DNA from: Perca fluviatilis
Lineage: Eukaryota; Chordata; Actinopteri; Perciformes; Percidae
Length of the DNA stretch: 64,000 bases
Assembly (NCBI RefSeq): GCF_010015445.1
Contig: NC_053127.1
Coordinates: forward strand, 11,724,776-11,788,775
Direction: 5' to 3'
The translations under genes and the position numbers were made by a program. This document shows, one piece after another, positions 11,426 to 57,063 of this stretch (positions are counted from its first letter, which is position 1; every line of letters begins with the position of its first letter). Under the pieces are notes generated by a model, which saw only the letters and a list, made by a program, of their open reading frames with translations, did no database searches and was not told the DNA's origin.

Positions 11426-12250
11426 GATCAAGAATCTTTAAGAACCGGAATCGATAAGCAGAATCAAAATGGTTAAAATCCAAACGATATCCAAGCCTGC
11501 GTGCGACAGACAAGTCCGCAGCTGTCAGAGCCCGTCTCCACCTGCAACGTTGTCAGCTGGGTGTCTGCCTGCCCGGCCGATTCAACCCGACAGTCCTCCT
11601 CCATATAGGGGCAGGTGTCCCGTAGCTATGCGCAGTAAACACGATAGATTTTATAGCCTATTTTACCATACAAAAAGTTTTTTTAATTACTTCCTTGAAG
11701 GCTTTCTGGAAGAATGGTTACTGCTTCACTACATTCCTGCTCATCACATGTTCCTGGAGACTGAACTCAGAAAAACAGAGCTCCTCGTACCCGAGCCTCT
11801 TTTTAATCAAACCTTCACAAACTGGAGATTGTGTGTTTTCTTCGTTTTGTTCAAGAGCCTCACATGTATCCCCTTGTCCAGTTACCATGAGAATAGCAGC
11901 TAACACTGGGGATAAAAATCTCTCTCATTAAGCACTTTAGTTCGGACGGTGCATTTAGCTGACAAGATGTGTGATTTCCCGGTAAAGGGCAATGACCTTG
12001 TTTTAAAATTGGGAAGTTATGCAATTCAAGTATTTCTGCTGAAAGCCTTTGTGTCTTGCACAAAGACACACTGAAACTTCTAGTAGCAAAGTGAGTATAT
12101 ATTAGCCTATTTGAGAAGGGGCAATACTTAACTGATGTAAATAAAAAAATAAAAAAAAGAAACAAAAAAATATGGATAAATAAATAAAATAAGCGGTTGT
12201 GTCCACAAATGCCAGTCGAGGAGAAGAACGTGCATTTCTTAACATGTAAC

Positions 12251-13137
12251 TAGGGTTGTACCGAATAGTTCAAAGCTTTATTCATAACGTTGACAAATTT
12301 CTTTAGCATGTGTATTCATTTTGTTTGAACACTATTTCTGCACAGTTGCAGATAAAAGATTAGGCTACACTAATTAAAATTTTTTTTTGATTAACAATTC
12401 TTTTTAAGATGTGTGGGCATTATTTAGGCCTTTATTATGCAGGACAGCTGAAGATGTGAAGGGAGAGAGAGAATGATGTGCAGCAAAGGGCTGCAGGTTG
12501 GAATTGAACCTGGTGGTGCCCACTCTACAAGGTGAGCTAACCAGGCACCCCAACAAAACATGAACATAACCCCCCCCCCCCCAGTCATCACCATCCACCC
12601 AGACAAAAATCTAAATATTGAAGACTGTACAAAACAAAATGGACAAACCAAATGAACATACAGTATGTATATGACAACACCATAAGGCCATCATAAACGT
12701 CTCACCCCAACTTGAGCCCTACAGAAAGCTCAATAACCGTCTCCATTTTCTAGTGTCAACATCCAATCTGGAGAACTGTTTGTATGACATCTTTTAAATG
12801 CCGACCCCTAGCCCTAATATTAATTTTATACCATTTGTAGAATTAGAGTCCAGCTGTGTAGTATTGTTTCAGATAGGAGTTATCCACACATTTCCAAAAA
12901 CGCCTCAGAGCGTCGTTTCTGTCGTAGCATAGCATTGCTACAAGCCTAAGGGCGATTATTATTATCATCATCATCATCATTATAATAATAATAATTATTA
13001 TGCCCTTATTGGATTGGCCTGCTGCCTACATTGATTGTTTTTTAGGGTGATGACCTCAGAATATAACGACTTTATAAACGAAAACATTTGTAAAGAAAAA
13101 AATAAAGAAAAAAAAGGCAACATTCGGTACAACCCTA
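12251..13137. mobile_element. hAT-type non-autonomous element
   Basis: Perfect 16-bp terminal inverted repeats (tagggttgtaccgaat and its complement). Imperfect 8-bp flanks catgtaac and cattttac fit an old hAT target duplication. No transposase. A SINE is nested inside. Confidence 0.85.
12420..12553 (-). mobile_element. tRNA-derived SINE nested in a hAT element
   Basis: Minus orientation: box A-like tagctcaccttgtagagtg, a mutated box B and the tail taataaaggcctaaata. It lies wholly inside the element at 12251-13137, so it is the younger insertion. Confidence 0.75.
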
Positions 13138-14140
13138 CATTTTACACTACGCCTGATTTGACCATCTGTTATATTTTACTCCCTAACCCTAATTTGATAA
13201 GCAGATGTCTAATGCACTCACATAGTGATTTTTCATGTTTTGAATATGCAGGAAATGCGCCCACGGGGCTTCCTGCTGGAATGGTTTTCGTCACGTAGTA
13301 TGTAACCGTTTGTGTGAAGGGACAAGGTTGCATCGTATATAGCTCGACGACCTCAAACCTTTTGTCTAAACAGATGGGAAGGAACGCGGAGATAGAAAAT
13401 GCTCTGGTTAAGAAATTTTCACGGTGTGACAATCAAGGTCATCGAACTCGTCTTGATTAAACAAGACACACGAAGCCGCGGCGAGCACATTATGTTCCCG
13501 CCGGCTGCAAACTCACCTTCTGTATTCACATGCATTATTTTGCTCACAGTACCTCAGTACAGTTGCTGGACTGAGTCTTGACATGTATACAAGCGAAACA
13601 GAGAAAAAAAAAAAAAAAAAAGTCTGCAATAAAGAAAAGGCTAAATGAATCCTGACTTGAGTTTTGTCCGAGGGATGCAGTTTTTAATTTACATTTAAGT
13701 TTGCTTTATGAAGAAAAGGCCTACAGTTGACAATCCACTTCCAACAATGCTGCAGTAATGTCTTCATCTGGATCATGAAAAAATGTGTGAATTAATGCCT
13801 CATGTGGGGCTTATGAGCCTCGAATATGGAGGGGAATATTGTAGTGTTAAAACCCCACGGTGCTGGTCCTCTTAAATGGCCTCGTATTACTTGGCTGCTG
13901 TACGACCAGTCAGAGTGATCAGAGCTAATGGCTCTAAGTAGATGGCTGCCTGTGGCATTATAGATTTATATTAACCATCATCTTGTTGAGAGGTACCTAC
14001 AGTAATTGTGTCCTGACCCCCACAGAAAGAAATTGAAGGTTGACAATCACAAGTTTCAGAAAATCCTCTCTGAGAAAATATACAGTAAATAAAACAAGCT
14101 GAAAGCTAGCGCCTCAGTGCATATCAGATTGCCTAGAAGT
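13138..14140 (+). other. Intergenic, no gene seen
   Basis: AT-rich sequence with a poly-A run at about 13604-13621. The short open frames lack family features and splice context. Confidence 0.5.
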
Positions 14141-14144
14141 CGAG

Positions 14145-15616
14145 GGGCGTTTCTCAATACCAAGAATGCAAAGTACGGACTTATGTTCTTGGGAGAACGT
14201 TCTTGCTGGTTGTTCTTGGAAGAATAAACTCGCAAGTTCACAAGCACAGAAAACGCTGTTAACAGTTTGAGACGATGCGTTCTTCCTGTTATTGCTCAAC
14301 ACCCCCAGCACAGAGGCTACCTGCAGGGCTCCAAAATAACAGCTAGATATAAAAACCACAACAATATAACCACTTTGTATTAAAACAATCTCCGGACAAG
14401 AAAACCTCATAATGCTACAACTATTGCAATAATATTGAAAAATAAAACTAATTGAGATTTAAATTTTATTGTTTATGGTTTAGCTCAAACACCCCTTACC
14501 TATTCAAAAGAGTGGAACGCGATCCCTGTTATTAGTGTATAAGTTTAAGTCAGTTTAAATTAAAAAAATAAATAGGCATATGCACTGGTGTGTCCTATGT
14601 GTTCCTATTAGTGTTATGTGGAATTATCATTTCTATATTATTGTAGTGCACTGTATATGCCCAGGGAGATGGAAATTAGAAATTCAAATTGTAAAGGTTG
14701 TGTCTCCCCTTTAGTCTACATAACATGTCATAGCATGTTACCACTTTATGTACAACTGTTCATTTATCATAAAGACTGAAACTCAACTTCTAATAAATCA
14801 GAAAACAAAATACACCAAAAATATGAACTAAATACAAAATATAATGTAGGCTATAGCCTACGGCATAATTTAAACAAGTCTCCCGAAAAGAAATGGGTAT
14901 CTCTCATAGACTAATAATATACAGTCTATGGTATATCTCTCCTATGTATGTATGTATGTATGTATGTATGTATGTATGTATGTATTGAGTTTAACTCCAA
15001 AACGACAGTTAACACAGGTTCCCATTAATCTTATGATGGACATGTGTTGTGATATTTAAACAAACAATCCGTCAACGGCGAAATAAAAGCCTCTTATTTA
15101 CGGAACCGGTCTAAAAGACCTCCGGGGTCCTACAGCGGGGTCTCCGAGTGCGACTGTGGCCCCGGCAGGCGTAAGCTGGTGGCCGCGTCAATTTATGGAG
15201 CTCCGAAAACTTTGGAGCAAGTTGTCAATTCGGCAAAGATTTTCACAAGAAAATCTAAATCTTTCATTTCTCGCCTAAAATGTTCTCAGAAGTGAATTTA
15301 GTGATGAATAAGATGGCGAAAATTGTTAAAATTGTCCCGTTTTTTGGGCTGTCTATGTACTGGAAATCCAACCATCACTGAATGCCGAAATGAATGTTGG
15401 GATACAGGTGCTGCGAAGTTCATACAAGTTACCAACCGATGTAGCCCATGATGTAGCCTCGGTAAATGGGCGTGTCAAGAATACATCCGGGAATTTTAAC
15501 TGTTCTTGGCGAAATGGGAACTTGTGTATTGGGACAGTACTTTGGCAACACGAGATGACATTTTACAGGGACACAAGAACACAAGTCAATAGAAGAACAC
15601 CTATTGGGAAACGCCC
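14145..15616. mobile_element. hAT-like non-autonomous element
   Basis: The inverted ends are gggcgtttctcaata and tattgggaaacgccc. About 1.47 kb with no intact frame. It contains a (TATG)n run at 14944-14985. Its core is shared, in reverse, with the element at 29.3-29.98 kb, whose ends differ. Confidence 0.7.
14944..14985 (+). repeat. (TATG)n microsatellite
   Basis: About ten copies of a 4-bp unit inside a hAT-like element. Confidence 0.95.
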
Positions 15617-16125
15617 ATGATGTTTGCATTACCTGCAGACTTACACTGAATGCCAAAAAAAAGTGTAGAAGTTTTAATATCTCAAAAATAGAAAAGTTAT
15701 ATTGAAAAAAAGTAGAGCATGGTTTTTAAATTAAGTGCATTTGTGGCATTTGCAAACTGCTCCAGTCACCAGTAAGCATTAAGAAGTATGATCTGAGCTG
15801 TATTGTATTTGTATACATATACAGCACTGTACAAAAGTCTTAGGCAGGTGTGAAAAAGTGCTGCAAACTAAGAATGCTTTCAAAAATATAAATGATTGTA
15901 TTTGTAATCAATTTACAAAATGCAAAGTGTGCAAACAAGAAAAAAAAAAATCTAAATCTCATCAATATTTGGTGTTACTACCCTTTGCCTTCAAACCAGC
16001 ATCAATTCTTATAGCTACACTTGCAAAAAGTCAGAGATTTTATAGGATTGTAGTCAGGTGTATGGTCAACCAAGTCTAGTATATAGGTAGTTATACTGCA
16101 TCAGCAAGGTCTCTCCCAGACAAAT

Positions 16126-17220
16126 ATGTCACAGCATACTGGTGTTTCAAGATATGCTCTTCAAGCTCTTTTGAAAAAGCACAAAGAAACGGGCAACGTT
16201 GAGGATCGTAGACAGCGGTCGGACAAGAAAACTTGTGATGAAACACATCAAGCTTATTTCCCTTCGAAATCGGAAGATGTCCAGCAGTGCCATCAGCTCA
16301 GAACTGGCAGAAACCAGTGGGACCCAGGTGCACCCATCTACTGTCCGGAGAAGTCTGACCAGAAGTGGTCTTCATGGAAGAGTTGCAGCCAAATGGCCAT
16401 ACCTCCGTCACCGAAACAAGGCCAAGCGACTCAACTATGCACGAAAACATAGGAACTGGGGTGCAGAAAAATGGCAGCAGGTGCTCTGGACTGATGAGTC
16501 AAAATTTTAAATATTTGGCTGTAGCAGAAGGCAGGTTGTTTGGCTGTGAAGCGGTACAATAATGAGTGTCTGCAGGCAACAGTGAAGCATGGTGGTGCTT
16601 CCTTGCAAGTTTGGGGCTGCATTTCTGCAAATGGAGTTGGAGATTTGGTCCGGATTAATTACATGTCATTTAGCAGACACTTTTATCCAAAACGACTTAC
16701 AATTGCTATATAGGTTAGAGGTTGCACGCCTCTGGAGCAACTAGGGGTTAAGGGTCTTGCTCAGGAACACATTGGTTGATGTGGGAATCGAGCCCAGGTC
16801 TCCCACACCAAAGGTATGGGTCATAGCCACTGCACCAACACCAATGGGGTCCTCAATGCTGAGAAATACAGGCAGATACTTATCCATCATGCAATATTAT
16901 CAGGGAGGCGTATGATTGGCCCTAAATTTATTCTGCAGCAGGACAACGACCCCAAACAAACAGCCAAGAGCATTAAGAACTATCTTCAGTGTAAAGAAGA
17001 ACAAGAAGTCCTGGAAGTGATGGCACGGCCCCCCACAGAGCCCTGATCTCAGCATCATCGAGTCTGTCTGGGATAACATGGAGACAGAAGGATTTCAGGA
17101 AGCCTACATCCACAGAAGATCTGTGGTTAGATCTCCAAGATGTTCGGAACAACCTACCAGCAGAGTTCCTTCAAAAACTTTGTGCGAGTGGACCTAGAAC
17201 AGCTGATGCCGTCTTGAAGG
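16126..17220 (+). pseudogene. Broken Tc1-like transposase gene
   Basis: A DDE-type transposase remnant. The VLWTDESKF motif carries the first catalytic Asp. The C-terminal half continues after the insertion with QQDNDPKQTAKS, the second catalytic Asp motif. The frame changes near 16200, 16500 and 17040, so no full-length protein can be made. Confidence 0.9.
16660..16845 (+). mobile_element. Fish repeat nested in the Tc1 transposase gene
   Basis: Includes catttagcagacacttttat and aaaacgacttacaatt, words of a very common teleost repeat. It interrupts the transposase between codons that read RIN and GVLNAE, and AAT is found on both sides. It is therefore younger than the Tc1 copy. Confidence 0.8.
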
Positions 17221-17385
17221 CAAAGTGTGGTCACACCAAATATTGATTTGATTTAGATTTCTCTTCTGTTCATTCACTGCATTTTGTTAATTGATCAAAA
17301 TAAACCATTAACACTTCCATTTTTGAAAGCATTCTTACAGCATTTTTTTCCCCATACCTGCCTAAAACTTTTGCACAGTACTGTA

Positions 17386-19460
17386 TCAACTAACAATACA
17401 ATAACAATGTATGTATAACAAAATGTATTAGTTGTATTTATGCATCTATTTCTAATGCATCTATGACTAAAGAAGCAGTTTGAGGAAAACACCCCGAGTT
17501 CCCATTTATATATTCTAAGCAAACCATCCACAACTGTCAACTGGTTGATTATATTGCTAAATGCTGATTGGTGCAATAGTATGGGACCAGCGGAGCACCA
17601 CGCTCTTCTGCGAACATTAAAATGTCAAGCTCAAGTTACAGTCGTAACGTTACTTTCAAGGCCAAGAAGCATTTCACACAAACCCTTTACAATATTTTGT
17701 GGTGTGGTTTTGCGTTACAAAAATATCCCTGTTCATGATAGCACTACGGTGTAGCATGAAACAAAGCATGAAAACATCCGTGCAACAGCGCTTCCAATGG
17801 TCACCTCTTCAGATGGGCACAAAATAACGTTACATTAAAAGTTAAACACTGTTTGAAACTAGGAAAAAAAATATATATATAATTTATAGTCTGACATTTT
17901 ACCAGGGATGGAAAGAGTATCAATTAGAATATTACTGAAGAGTAAATCAAATTTAAAAGTTTTAACTTTTTACTCAAGTTTAAGCTTTAGTGTGTAACGT
18001 TTTGATATTAACAAACGTTCGTTACATTCCAGCCATTGCCAAATTAGTTGCTACAAAGCTAATTAAGACTATCAGCTCCACACAACTCTCTGGATTTCTC
18101 AGTATGGTCATGTTCAGAAGATTGTGATGTCAGTGACTGAATATAATTACCTCTTCTGAAGAGTATCATGTTTTTTTTAATCCTACGTGTCCTCCTTAGC
18201 TACTAGCAACTGCATCAAGGAGGGGTGGGGGCGCATGCGCGATCATGGAAGGCTTGTCTCATGTGGACGCGCCGACAGTGTTGTCGTCATTACTTAGAAT
18301 TCCTCATGGGGGGCGACAGAAACATAGCTTTAAAAGTAAAATTAGCCTGCTTTAAAAATGTCCTTAGATAAAAGTAAGTCTGTTAAAATGTACTCTACAT
18401 TGTTGTAGCAGTTGCAATACAAAGTGAGAAAGGGTGCAAACAAAAAATAAAACAATAGGATGATGGTATATGATAGACCCATAAATTGAAGAAAAAAAAA
18501 CCCCACACATTTAGGCTACAAAATAAAAGTGCATTAACATGTTAACGTAAGGCCTCCATTCTTAAGAAGTCTGACCTGGTCACTTGGTCGCTCTCTCGAA
18601 ACTGGTCATCAATTATTCAACAGCCGTTCTCATTGTAACCTCACTGGAATAGGGCAGAAATTCAGACAATTAAACAAAAAAAATAACAATAAATAACTAA
18701 CTTTACACCGCGGCGGGTGCAACAAACTTATGTTACACCAATGAAATAAGAGACCCTTCTTATAGGGTCAACAGCAGAATAAAACATCACCAAAGCAGAC
18801 AACACAAACACGTATGAACAATATAAACTCCACAGCGGCTGCAGCCACAAAATGCAGTTTTAGCACAACCTGTTGTGCACAAACATCCACTAAATAGTTT
18901 GTTGCTGTACTTACCTGTGTAAATGATATTCGGAGTCTTGTGCACCGCAAAGTCCTCCAAAAGGTTCAACTTCTGCTACTTTATTTCCCCGTGCATCATA
19001 TAACCCATAGACATTAGGTCTAGGATATAACCTGTTGTCCGCTCAACCTCAACCTCTCTGTCGCCGCGCCCCTCGACGTTTTCATACACTCTGAGCTGAA
19101 TGAGGCTCTGCAGTCACAACTGTTACAGAGATTAACGGTCGCAAACAGAGGAAAGTCCTCACACACCTCCCTGGAAGTAACAATTCCTGTGTAAAAGGTA
19201 GAAGTCACAGCTGGAGGAACCCTGTGAGCATTTTAGCATTTAGCATGTTAGCCACACCCAGCATACACCTGTGTTTGATTAGGGTCACTTAGCTGCTGGC
19301 CAGGTGGTGCATTAAATCAGTGATTACTTAAGGTAGCTGCAGAGCCTGTCTATGGAGAGCCTGTTCACTCCCTATCTCACTCCCTATTAGCCCCATTGTA
19401 CCAACCCGGGATTTTCCCGAGAGTGGAAGTTCTCCCCTTATTAGACATTCTCTGGTAGCT
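17386..19460 (+). other. Intergenic, no gene seen
   Basis: No gene, element ends or RNA gene could be fixed. Fragments such as cattttagcatttagcatg suggest old repeats. Open frames are short and featureless. Confidence 0.45.
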
Positions 19461-19466
19461 GCAACC

Positions 19467-19540
19467 TTCTTCTTCTTCTTCTTCTTCTTCTTCTTCTTCT
19501 TCTTCTTCTTCTTCTTCTTCTCCTTCTTCTTCTTCTCAAC
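19467..19540 (+). repeat. (TTC)n microsatellite
   Basis: A nearly pure TTC run. On the minus strand it gives a poly-Lys open frame, which is not a gene. Confidence 0.97.
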
Positions 19541-20007
19541 AATGCCGAGGTACACAATGACGTAATTCTAATATGTATAACAATATTTATAACATATTTC
19601 CAGAAAACGTCCTTGGAAATTATTGGGAAAATGATGGACCTTTGACATGAGTGTCACTGAAAATACCTCAACAGAGCACCCAATTAGCAATTTCTTCACT
19701 AAAAAGGTATGATGTGAAGGAAATGTGACACACTTTTAAAAGTAAAGAACAATAATTTGCCCAACATTAATTAGTTCAGTAAATATATACATACATCTTT
19801 CAGTGTGACTGATCAGACAGTAATTTTACCATTGTCTTTGTTACAGAGCTTATTCTTCATATTTTCCAAAAACCCACAAAAAAAAAAAAACTCGGCTATT
19901 AACGAACATAACACTTGGAGGTGAAGATGGCCTTCTGTAGATCAGACAGTACAGTTACTGCACATCAAAAATAAACTCCAACAAATTGAAAGTGCAAGGC
20001 AACACAT

Positions 20008-20950
20008 TTTATTTCAAAGGCCTAATTGGCGTTAAGGTACAGCATATTAAATATCGTTAGTCCAGAGACGGTCATCGCAGAATAACATACCATTCTTTCC
20101 TTTACATGATACATTCAAGCTGACTTTTAATGAGATATTTTACATATTGTTAATGTGGTGCAAACATAAAAAGGCTTTGTACTGAAGGTCTTGTATTTAC
20201 TGCAGGTGCTTCCTGCTGCTGTGCGAGCAGAGGTTCTACCTATCGGGCAAACTTTAAGTCCATTTTATCTCCTTTAATTTCTGATGGCTTGTGGTCGCCA
20301 CAACACCCAATTAAGACACTTCATTGCTGCCGTTTAACTTGATTTCAGCGGTTACCTGTAGTTACTAGTAGCATCTGTATTATTGTGATAGTTCCTCAAG
20401 AAACTATATAACAGAATAATGTATTTTACATCCCTGCACATAATGTTATATTTCAATAAATATAATAAATAAAAAGTACAAATATCTGAATATTATGGAA
20501 CCAGATCCGTTATCAAAGACATTTTTTTGCAAACCAAATGCTGGATACAACATGACTCAGTGGATGGACACTTTGTAAATGCAAGGGCAAATATGACTTT
20601 CATAATGTCTTTAGCTATGTAAAATAATAACTATATTACTTGATGATGATACTTTATGATCAGCTTTAGAAGGAAAAACAAAAACTGACTGCCGGCACTG
20701 TGTGGAGGCGGGAGACAGAAAACAAGCCAAGCTTTTGCCCTGCAACATTTTGATGCACATACATTCTGTTGTTCCTCAACACTCAGGACGCCATTCACAA
20801 AGTCAAACCTTCAATTCTCTGTAGTCAGTCTGGAGAGATTTTTTAGTCTGAGCACTCTGACAAAGTGTTAGTGTCGCATGTGGAAGAGTCATGAATATCA
20901 CTTTGACACGCTCCTCCTTTTATCCCTTTGCTGCAGTCCAGGTTTGTCCT
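20008..20950 (-). promoter_or_regulatory. gtf2ird1: gtf2ird1 3' UTR and poly(A) signal
   Basis: This is AT-rich non-coding sequence after the stop. On the minus strand AATAAA is at 20013-20008, followed by a T/G-bearing stretch suitable for cleavage. I see no recognisable transposon in it, unlike the gap beyond it, which fits a true UTR of about 0.95 kb. Shorter forms are possible. Confidence 0.45.
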
Positions 20951-52564
<31,614 letters not shown>

Positions 52565-53082
52565 GCCTCTGCAGGGACCAGACGAACACAGTTTATGCAG
52601 GAAGCCACAGTGCGAAGTAGACAAAATCCGTACATGAGCATGCATTCATGTACACATTGCAGCAGTGACTGACATTCAAAGCAGTTTCTGCTGACATCAT
52701 TTGGTTTGACTTTAAGCAAATACAAGTGTGCGGCCAGGGTATCGTTGTGATACTGGAGGCTGGGAGATGAATGAAGTAAGACAGCGTACAAGCTTTTTCT
52801 TACCTCAAAGATGCATATTTCATATACTAACGGCTCTGTGAGGCTTGTTAACATGGTGATGTTTAGCAGGTAATATTCCAAATGCTAACATTTACTACTT
52901 AGCACTAAACTCAAAGCACAGCTGTGGTTGATGGGAATCATCATTAGTTTTGCCGGTATTTGGTCGTAAACCAAAGTGTTAGACAAATGCGACCTAATTG
53001 TGGCGCCAGAACAAAAAAAAAAAAGGGTTCATCAAAGTTGGTTACAAATCATTCTGGGGAGGGGGCTGATGCATATTCATGG

Positions 53083-53417
53083 TAGAGCTGGGCGATACGG
53101 AAAAAATCTAATATCGCGATATTGTTGACCAAATACCTCAATATCGATATTGCAGTGATATTGTAGAGTTGCCAATTGGTGCTTACAAAAAAATATTTAC
53201 ACAATGAGATTTTTTAAAAATAATCATCATTAATGTGCAAATAATAGAAAAGTCTGGTAAATTCAAAAGATTACATCACTTTACTGTAATCCAGCCATTA
53301 AAACCAGCGACAGATAACACTTGTGTCATATCACAATATTACGATATCCAAAATCTAAGACGATATCCAGTCTTATATTACGATATCGATATAATATCGA
53401 TATATTGCCCAGCCCTA
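53083..53417. mobile_element. hAT MITE with gctgggcgata ends
   Basis: Ends tagagctgggcgata and tattgcccagcccta; flanks attcatgg and attcaagg match at seven of eight. 335 bp, full of cgatat/atatcg palindromes. Confidence 0.88.
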
Positions 53418-53419
53418 AT

Positions 53420-56400
53420 TCAAGGCAATATAAAACTCTGTGCGGCTCCAGAAAAAGAAACTGTTGTTGAGATATTCAAGTCTGGACTGAAGGGGTCGAA
53501 CGACGAACATCCCTAGATGTCCGCTGCTAGCGTGGCTAAAAGGCTAGTCCATCTGAATTCAGCAAGTTATGGTTTAATGGTCTTACGTTTGTCATTTGGG
53601 GCTAATTAGAGCACCAGCATGATGTCATGTGAGCCTCTTTATACTCTTATTTTCTCTCCTTGACAGATGGCGCAGGAGAAAGAGAAACTGATTTAAGAGA
53701 AGTCCTTAAGTTTCCACAACCACTGCAAGTAGAGTACCATATTGTAACTGCACAATACATCTGAACAGAGACTTCCCCTAAACTCCAAATGACAAGATAG
53801 ACATTTGAAAATCAAAGTAAAGAGGCACACAGATAGGAATTGTTAAAAAAAAAAAAAAAAACCTGCTCAGCAAACGCCAGACACTATGTTCTCATGGCAA
53901 CTAAAACCAGTCTCCTTGGAAACTAATCTCGGGGCATTTGAACAATGCAGCTCTGGCCTTTAATCTCTCCAGACACTGGGAACCATTATACTAGCCTCTG
54001 GCAAGCCCAAACCACTGACTCAATAGAGAGAGGACATAAAGGCAGAGAGAGATAGACAGAGACAGGAAGAGAAAGAGGAGGGTGGGTGTGGTGGGGTTTA
54101 GCTGCACCAGTCTGAACATGCCGAGTCTATTGGCCATCTAAATCTGCCTCCCCTGAGGCCACAGCAAACATTAGCCCCCTCCTAAATTATTACTGCCTCA
54201 AAATAGATGGCCTCTTTCCCTCACATATTTAAAAGGCAAGGGAAGTAGCGAGGACGAGAAAGGTGGGGATAAGCACAGGCTCAGAATAATGCAATGTCAA
54301 TTGCTTTGCAAGAGGAAGCACAAGCCCAATGTCGCGGTCCTGTTATGGTTCTCTGTGAATCTTGAACCGTTCAGCGTGGAATGACATTAATAAATAAAGC
54401 AACGGAGAGTAACTGTGAGTCTACTATGAAGCTAAAAGAAAACGAAACCCAAGCTTAGATGCAAATCCTGCAGTTGCTCTGATGATTGACGCAAACTTTG
54501 TGGACATGCCAACACTATTCACTGTGATTCCATCCAAACCATCACTTTGACAAAAGCTCGCTTATTCTATGAGCCCACAAAAACCAGCCAGCAAGGCTTT
54601 TTAGTGGGAGCTACAGGTTTTGGAGCTTCCTTTAGATTCTGTCTTTCAGAAACTGTTCAGTATCATATCAACACACAATCAGATTGGTAACTTTATACCA
54701 TGTATAATAAACACCACGAACACCATCTCATTACTAGTTTTACACTTTTTGGATTTCATGGTCAATAAACCTCATTTATTAAGGAAATGATACCTAATCC
54801 TTGAGTTAAAAAGGCTGGAATTATGAATTATTTAGACTAATAAAGGAAGGACAATCACAGAAGGGTCAACGTTCAGTCAGGATACTGTTTCCAAACATTT
54901 CAATTTCTTTTTCAAATGCTACATTTTTTTTTACAAAACACCCCCAATTCAATGAAAGTAGAGATCCGATCTTCCATTGTACTTGTGAAGCGCATTGTGT
55001 GGAATCATCCATCCGTGTTATTTTTGGGTAATCAAATCAAAATGAGGTCGTTAAAAAGAAATGCATATTTCTGATATAGACATTTAAATAACGGGTCAAA
55101 TTTGACCCGAAGACAACACAATGGTTACGAGTAGCTATTTTTTGGGATTTATTTCTAGATTTATTTATTTACATTCTTTTTCAGTTATGACTGTCAAACT
55201 AGATAATAAAATAAAGCAATCATATCACATGCATACAGTGGTAATATACTAAAGTATATATTTTTAAAGCACTGTGATCTGTGATAATATGAAGCTGTTA
55301 ACTGACTACAAATCCAAATAATCAAAATCATAAAATAGAAAAATAAAACAGGTAGCTAGCACAGCTTTATGTCAGATGTCTTTAAAACAACAAAAACATT
55401 TAGGGACCGGGTCTTTGGAGTTCTGAAGCGGGGCAAAACATGACCGCATAGATTCAAAAAGGGTACATTTACACCACAAATCAACAAAGGTTTTTACTTA
55501 AGCTATTTTTATTTATTTTTTAACATTTACACTTTACATATTAGTAATTTTCTTTAAATAAGTAAAAAAAAAAAAGCTCTAACCTTCTTCCATAGTCAAA
55601 TTACAAAAATGGGAGTCATCTGTCAATCTCTGAATTCTGTGTTTCGGATGGACAAACATTTCTGAGTGCTGGTAGTATACATGTAACTGTATATCCAGTG
55701 TTTCCTCTATGTTGATTTTGTAGTGGCGGCCCACCATGGCAAAATTTCTGCCACCACGGTATCAGAAATAACTATTCAGGGGCCCGTCCAGTTGTTTGGA
55801 CAGACCTGCCCCCACTGCTTAAAAAGTGTGTATATCTTTAAAAACAGGGATAATGTGGTAACACACAAGGTCACCATTGCCTGTACATGGTTTCCCATGA
55901 TGTTACAGTATACCAAGATTCCAATTATTGGGACTTTAAACACCTTGCACACCTGCACAGGTGTTTTCAATTAGTCTGGCTAATTAGACATCTGCTCAGA
56001 TTGCAGTTGGGCAGGGCAAAGCTAAAATCAGGTGAAGTCACAAACTTCAAGACCCAAAATAAATAGCTGCACTCCATTTGGCTGTGCTGCTGTGTGATGT
56101 TAAATCTCTATCAGCTGGTATTCAAACAGCAGCAGGTAGTGGAGATGCTGTGGTAAGCTTTAGAGGCGTTTATGAGTGGATCTCTGTATTGTTTCTATCT
56201 TGTGCATGTGAATGAGGAGTGAGGACGCAGGTGACACAATACACATTCCTGCCGATGGTTTCGCACTATTCCTCTGTACAGTTGGCAGTAAGACGCCAAG
56301 AAACGGCACTGCTAATTATTCATGAGAAAGGACATGCATTCAACACCTTTTGTGACGTCTCAAGGATACACACAATCCATTTTGGTGAGAAGAAGCACTG

Positions 56401-57055
56401 AATGTCAGAAACTTTGACAAAATAACTCCACATTTAATCTTTTTTTAGGTTGGCATGGCAGAGACTGTAGAGTACACCTTTTATTTGGATTCAGCCACGA
56501 CAAGCCATGTGAACGTACTGTGTTTTTAATTGTCTGTGTTGTTTATCATGCTCTTGGTACACATTTGCACAGTGCTAGATAGATTAAGGTCAGCATGCTG
56601 TTTTGAAGTGGACGGAAAAATACGCCCAGCTGGCCCAAACTGGCACTGTGTCGTTCGGGTTCTGTAGTGAAACTAACAGCTGCAAGAAAACTAATGGGAG
56701 GGTCAAAGAGATGTCAATGAAGTGTAGTCTGTACATGCCCTCACAGTCCTCTGAGGACATCTAATTAGGCAGGATTATGTGTGGGAATTCCATATAAAGG
56801 GTCCTTAAGACAAATGTTTGGAACAAAAACCTTGCTCACCTTTTAGAGGTCTGTGGCCTGTTTTAGTCGGTGGCTAAAATAACTGAATAGCTGAATGACT
56901 CTTAAATTTCATCCACCCGGAAAAATCACAATGAGCATCAGTCTTAACTTTTTATTAATTTAAACAGTAAGTCAGGCTGTAGTTTGGCAGTTACGGTCTA
57001 ATTTATTATACAGCAAATAACATAATCCCGCTTTGTTTACACCCTGTGCCTGAGG
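53420..57055 (-). other. gtf2ird1 5' intron or upstream region, no exon seen
   Basis: No coding signal. 55697-55790 has a cagtgtttcctctatg and tggcggcccaccat piece typical of a decayed hAT repeat. The rest is unassigned AT-rich DNA. Confidence 0.45.
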
Positions 57056-57063
57056 ACTTAAAC

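Larger units (their letters stand above)
15820..17385 (+). mobile_element. Tc1-like transposon relic
   Basis: Inverted ends begin tacagcactgtacaaaagtc (left) and, in complement, tacagtactgtgcaaaagtt (right), at TA. The interior encodes pieces of a Tc1 transposase in shifting frames: a helix-turn-helix region near 16126, then GLHGRVAAKWPYLR, KRLNYARKHRNWG and VLWTDESKF near 16500, and VLNAEKYRQILIHHA near 16860. Frameshifts, stops and a nested insertion make it inactive. Confidence 0.93.

Noticed and set aside
19328..19555. Poly-Lys open frame on the minus strand
   Set aside because: Produced by the TTC microsatellite alone.
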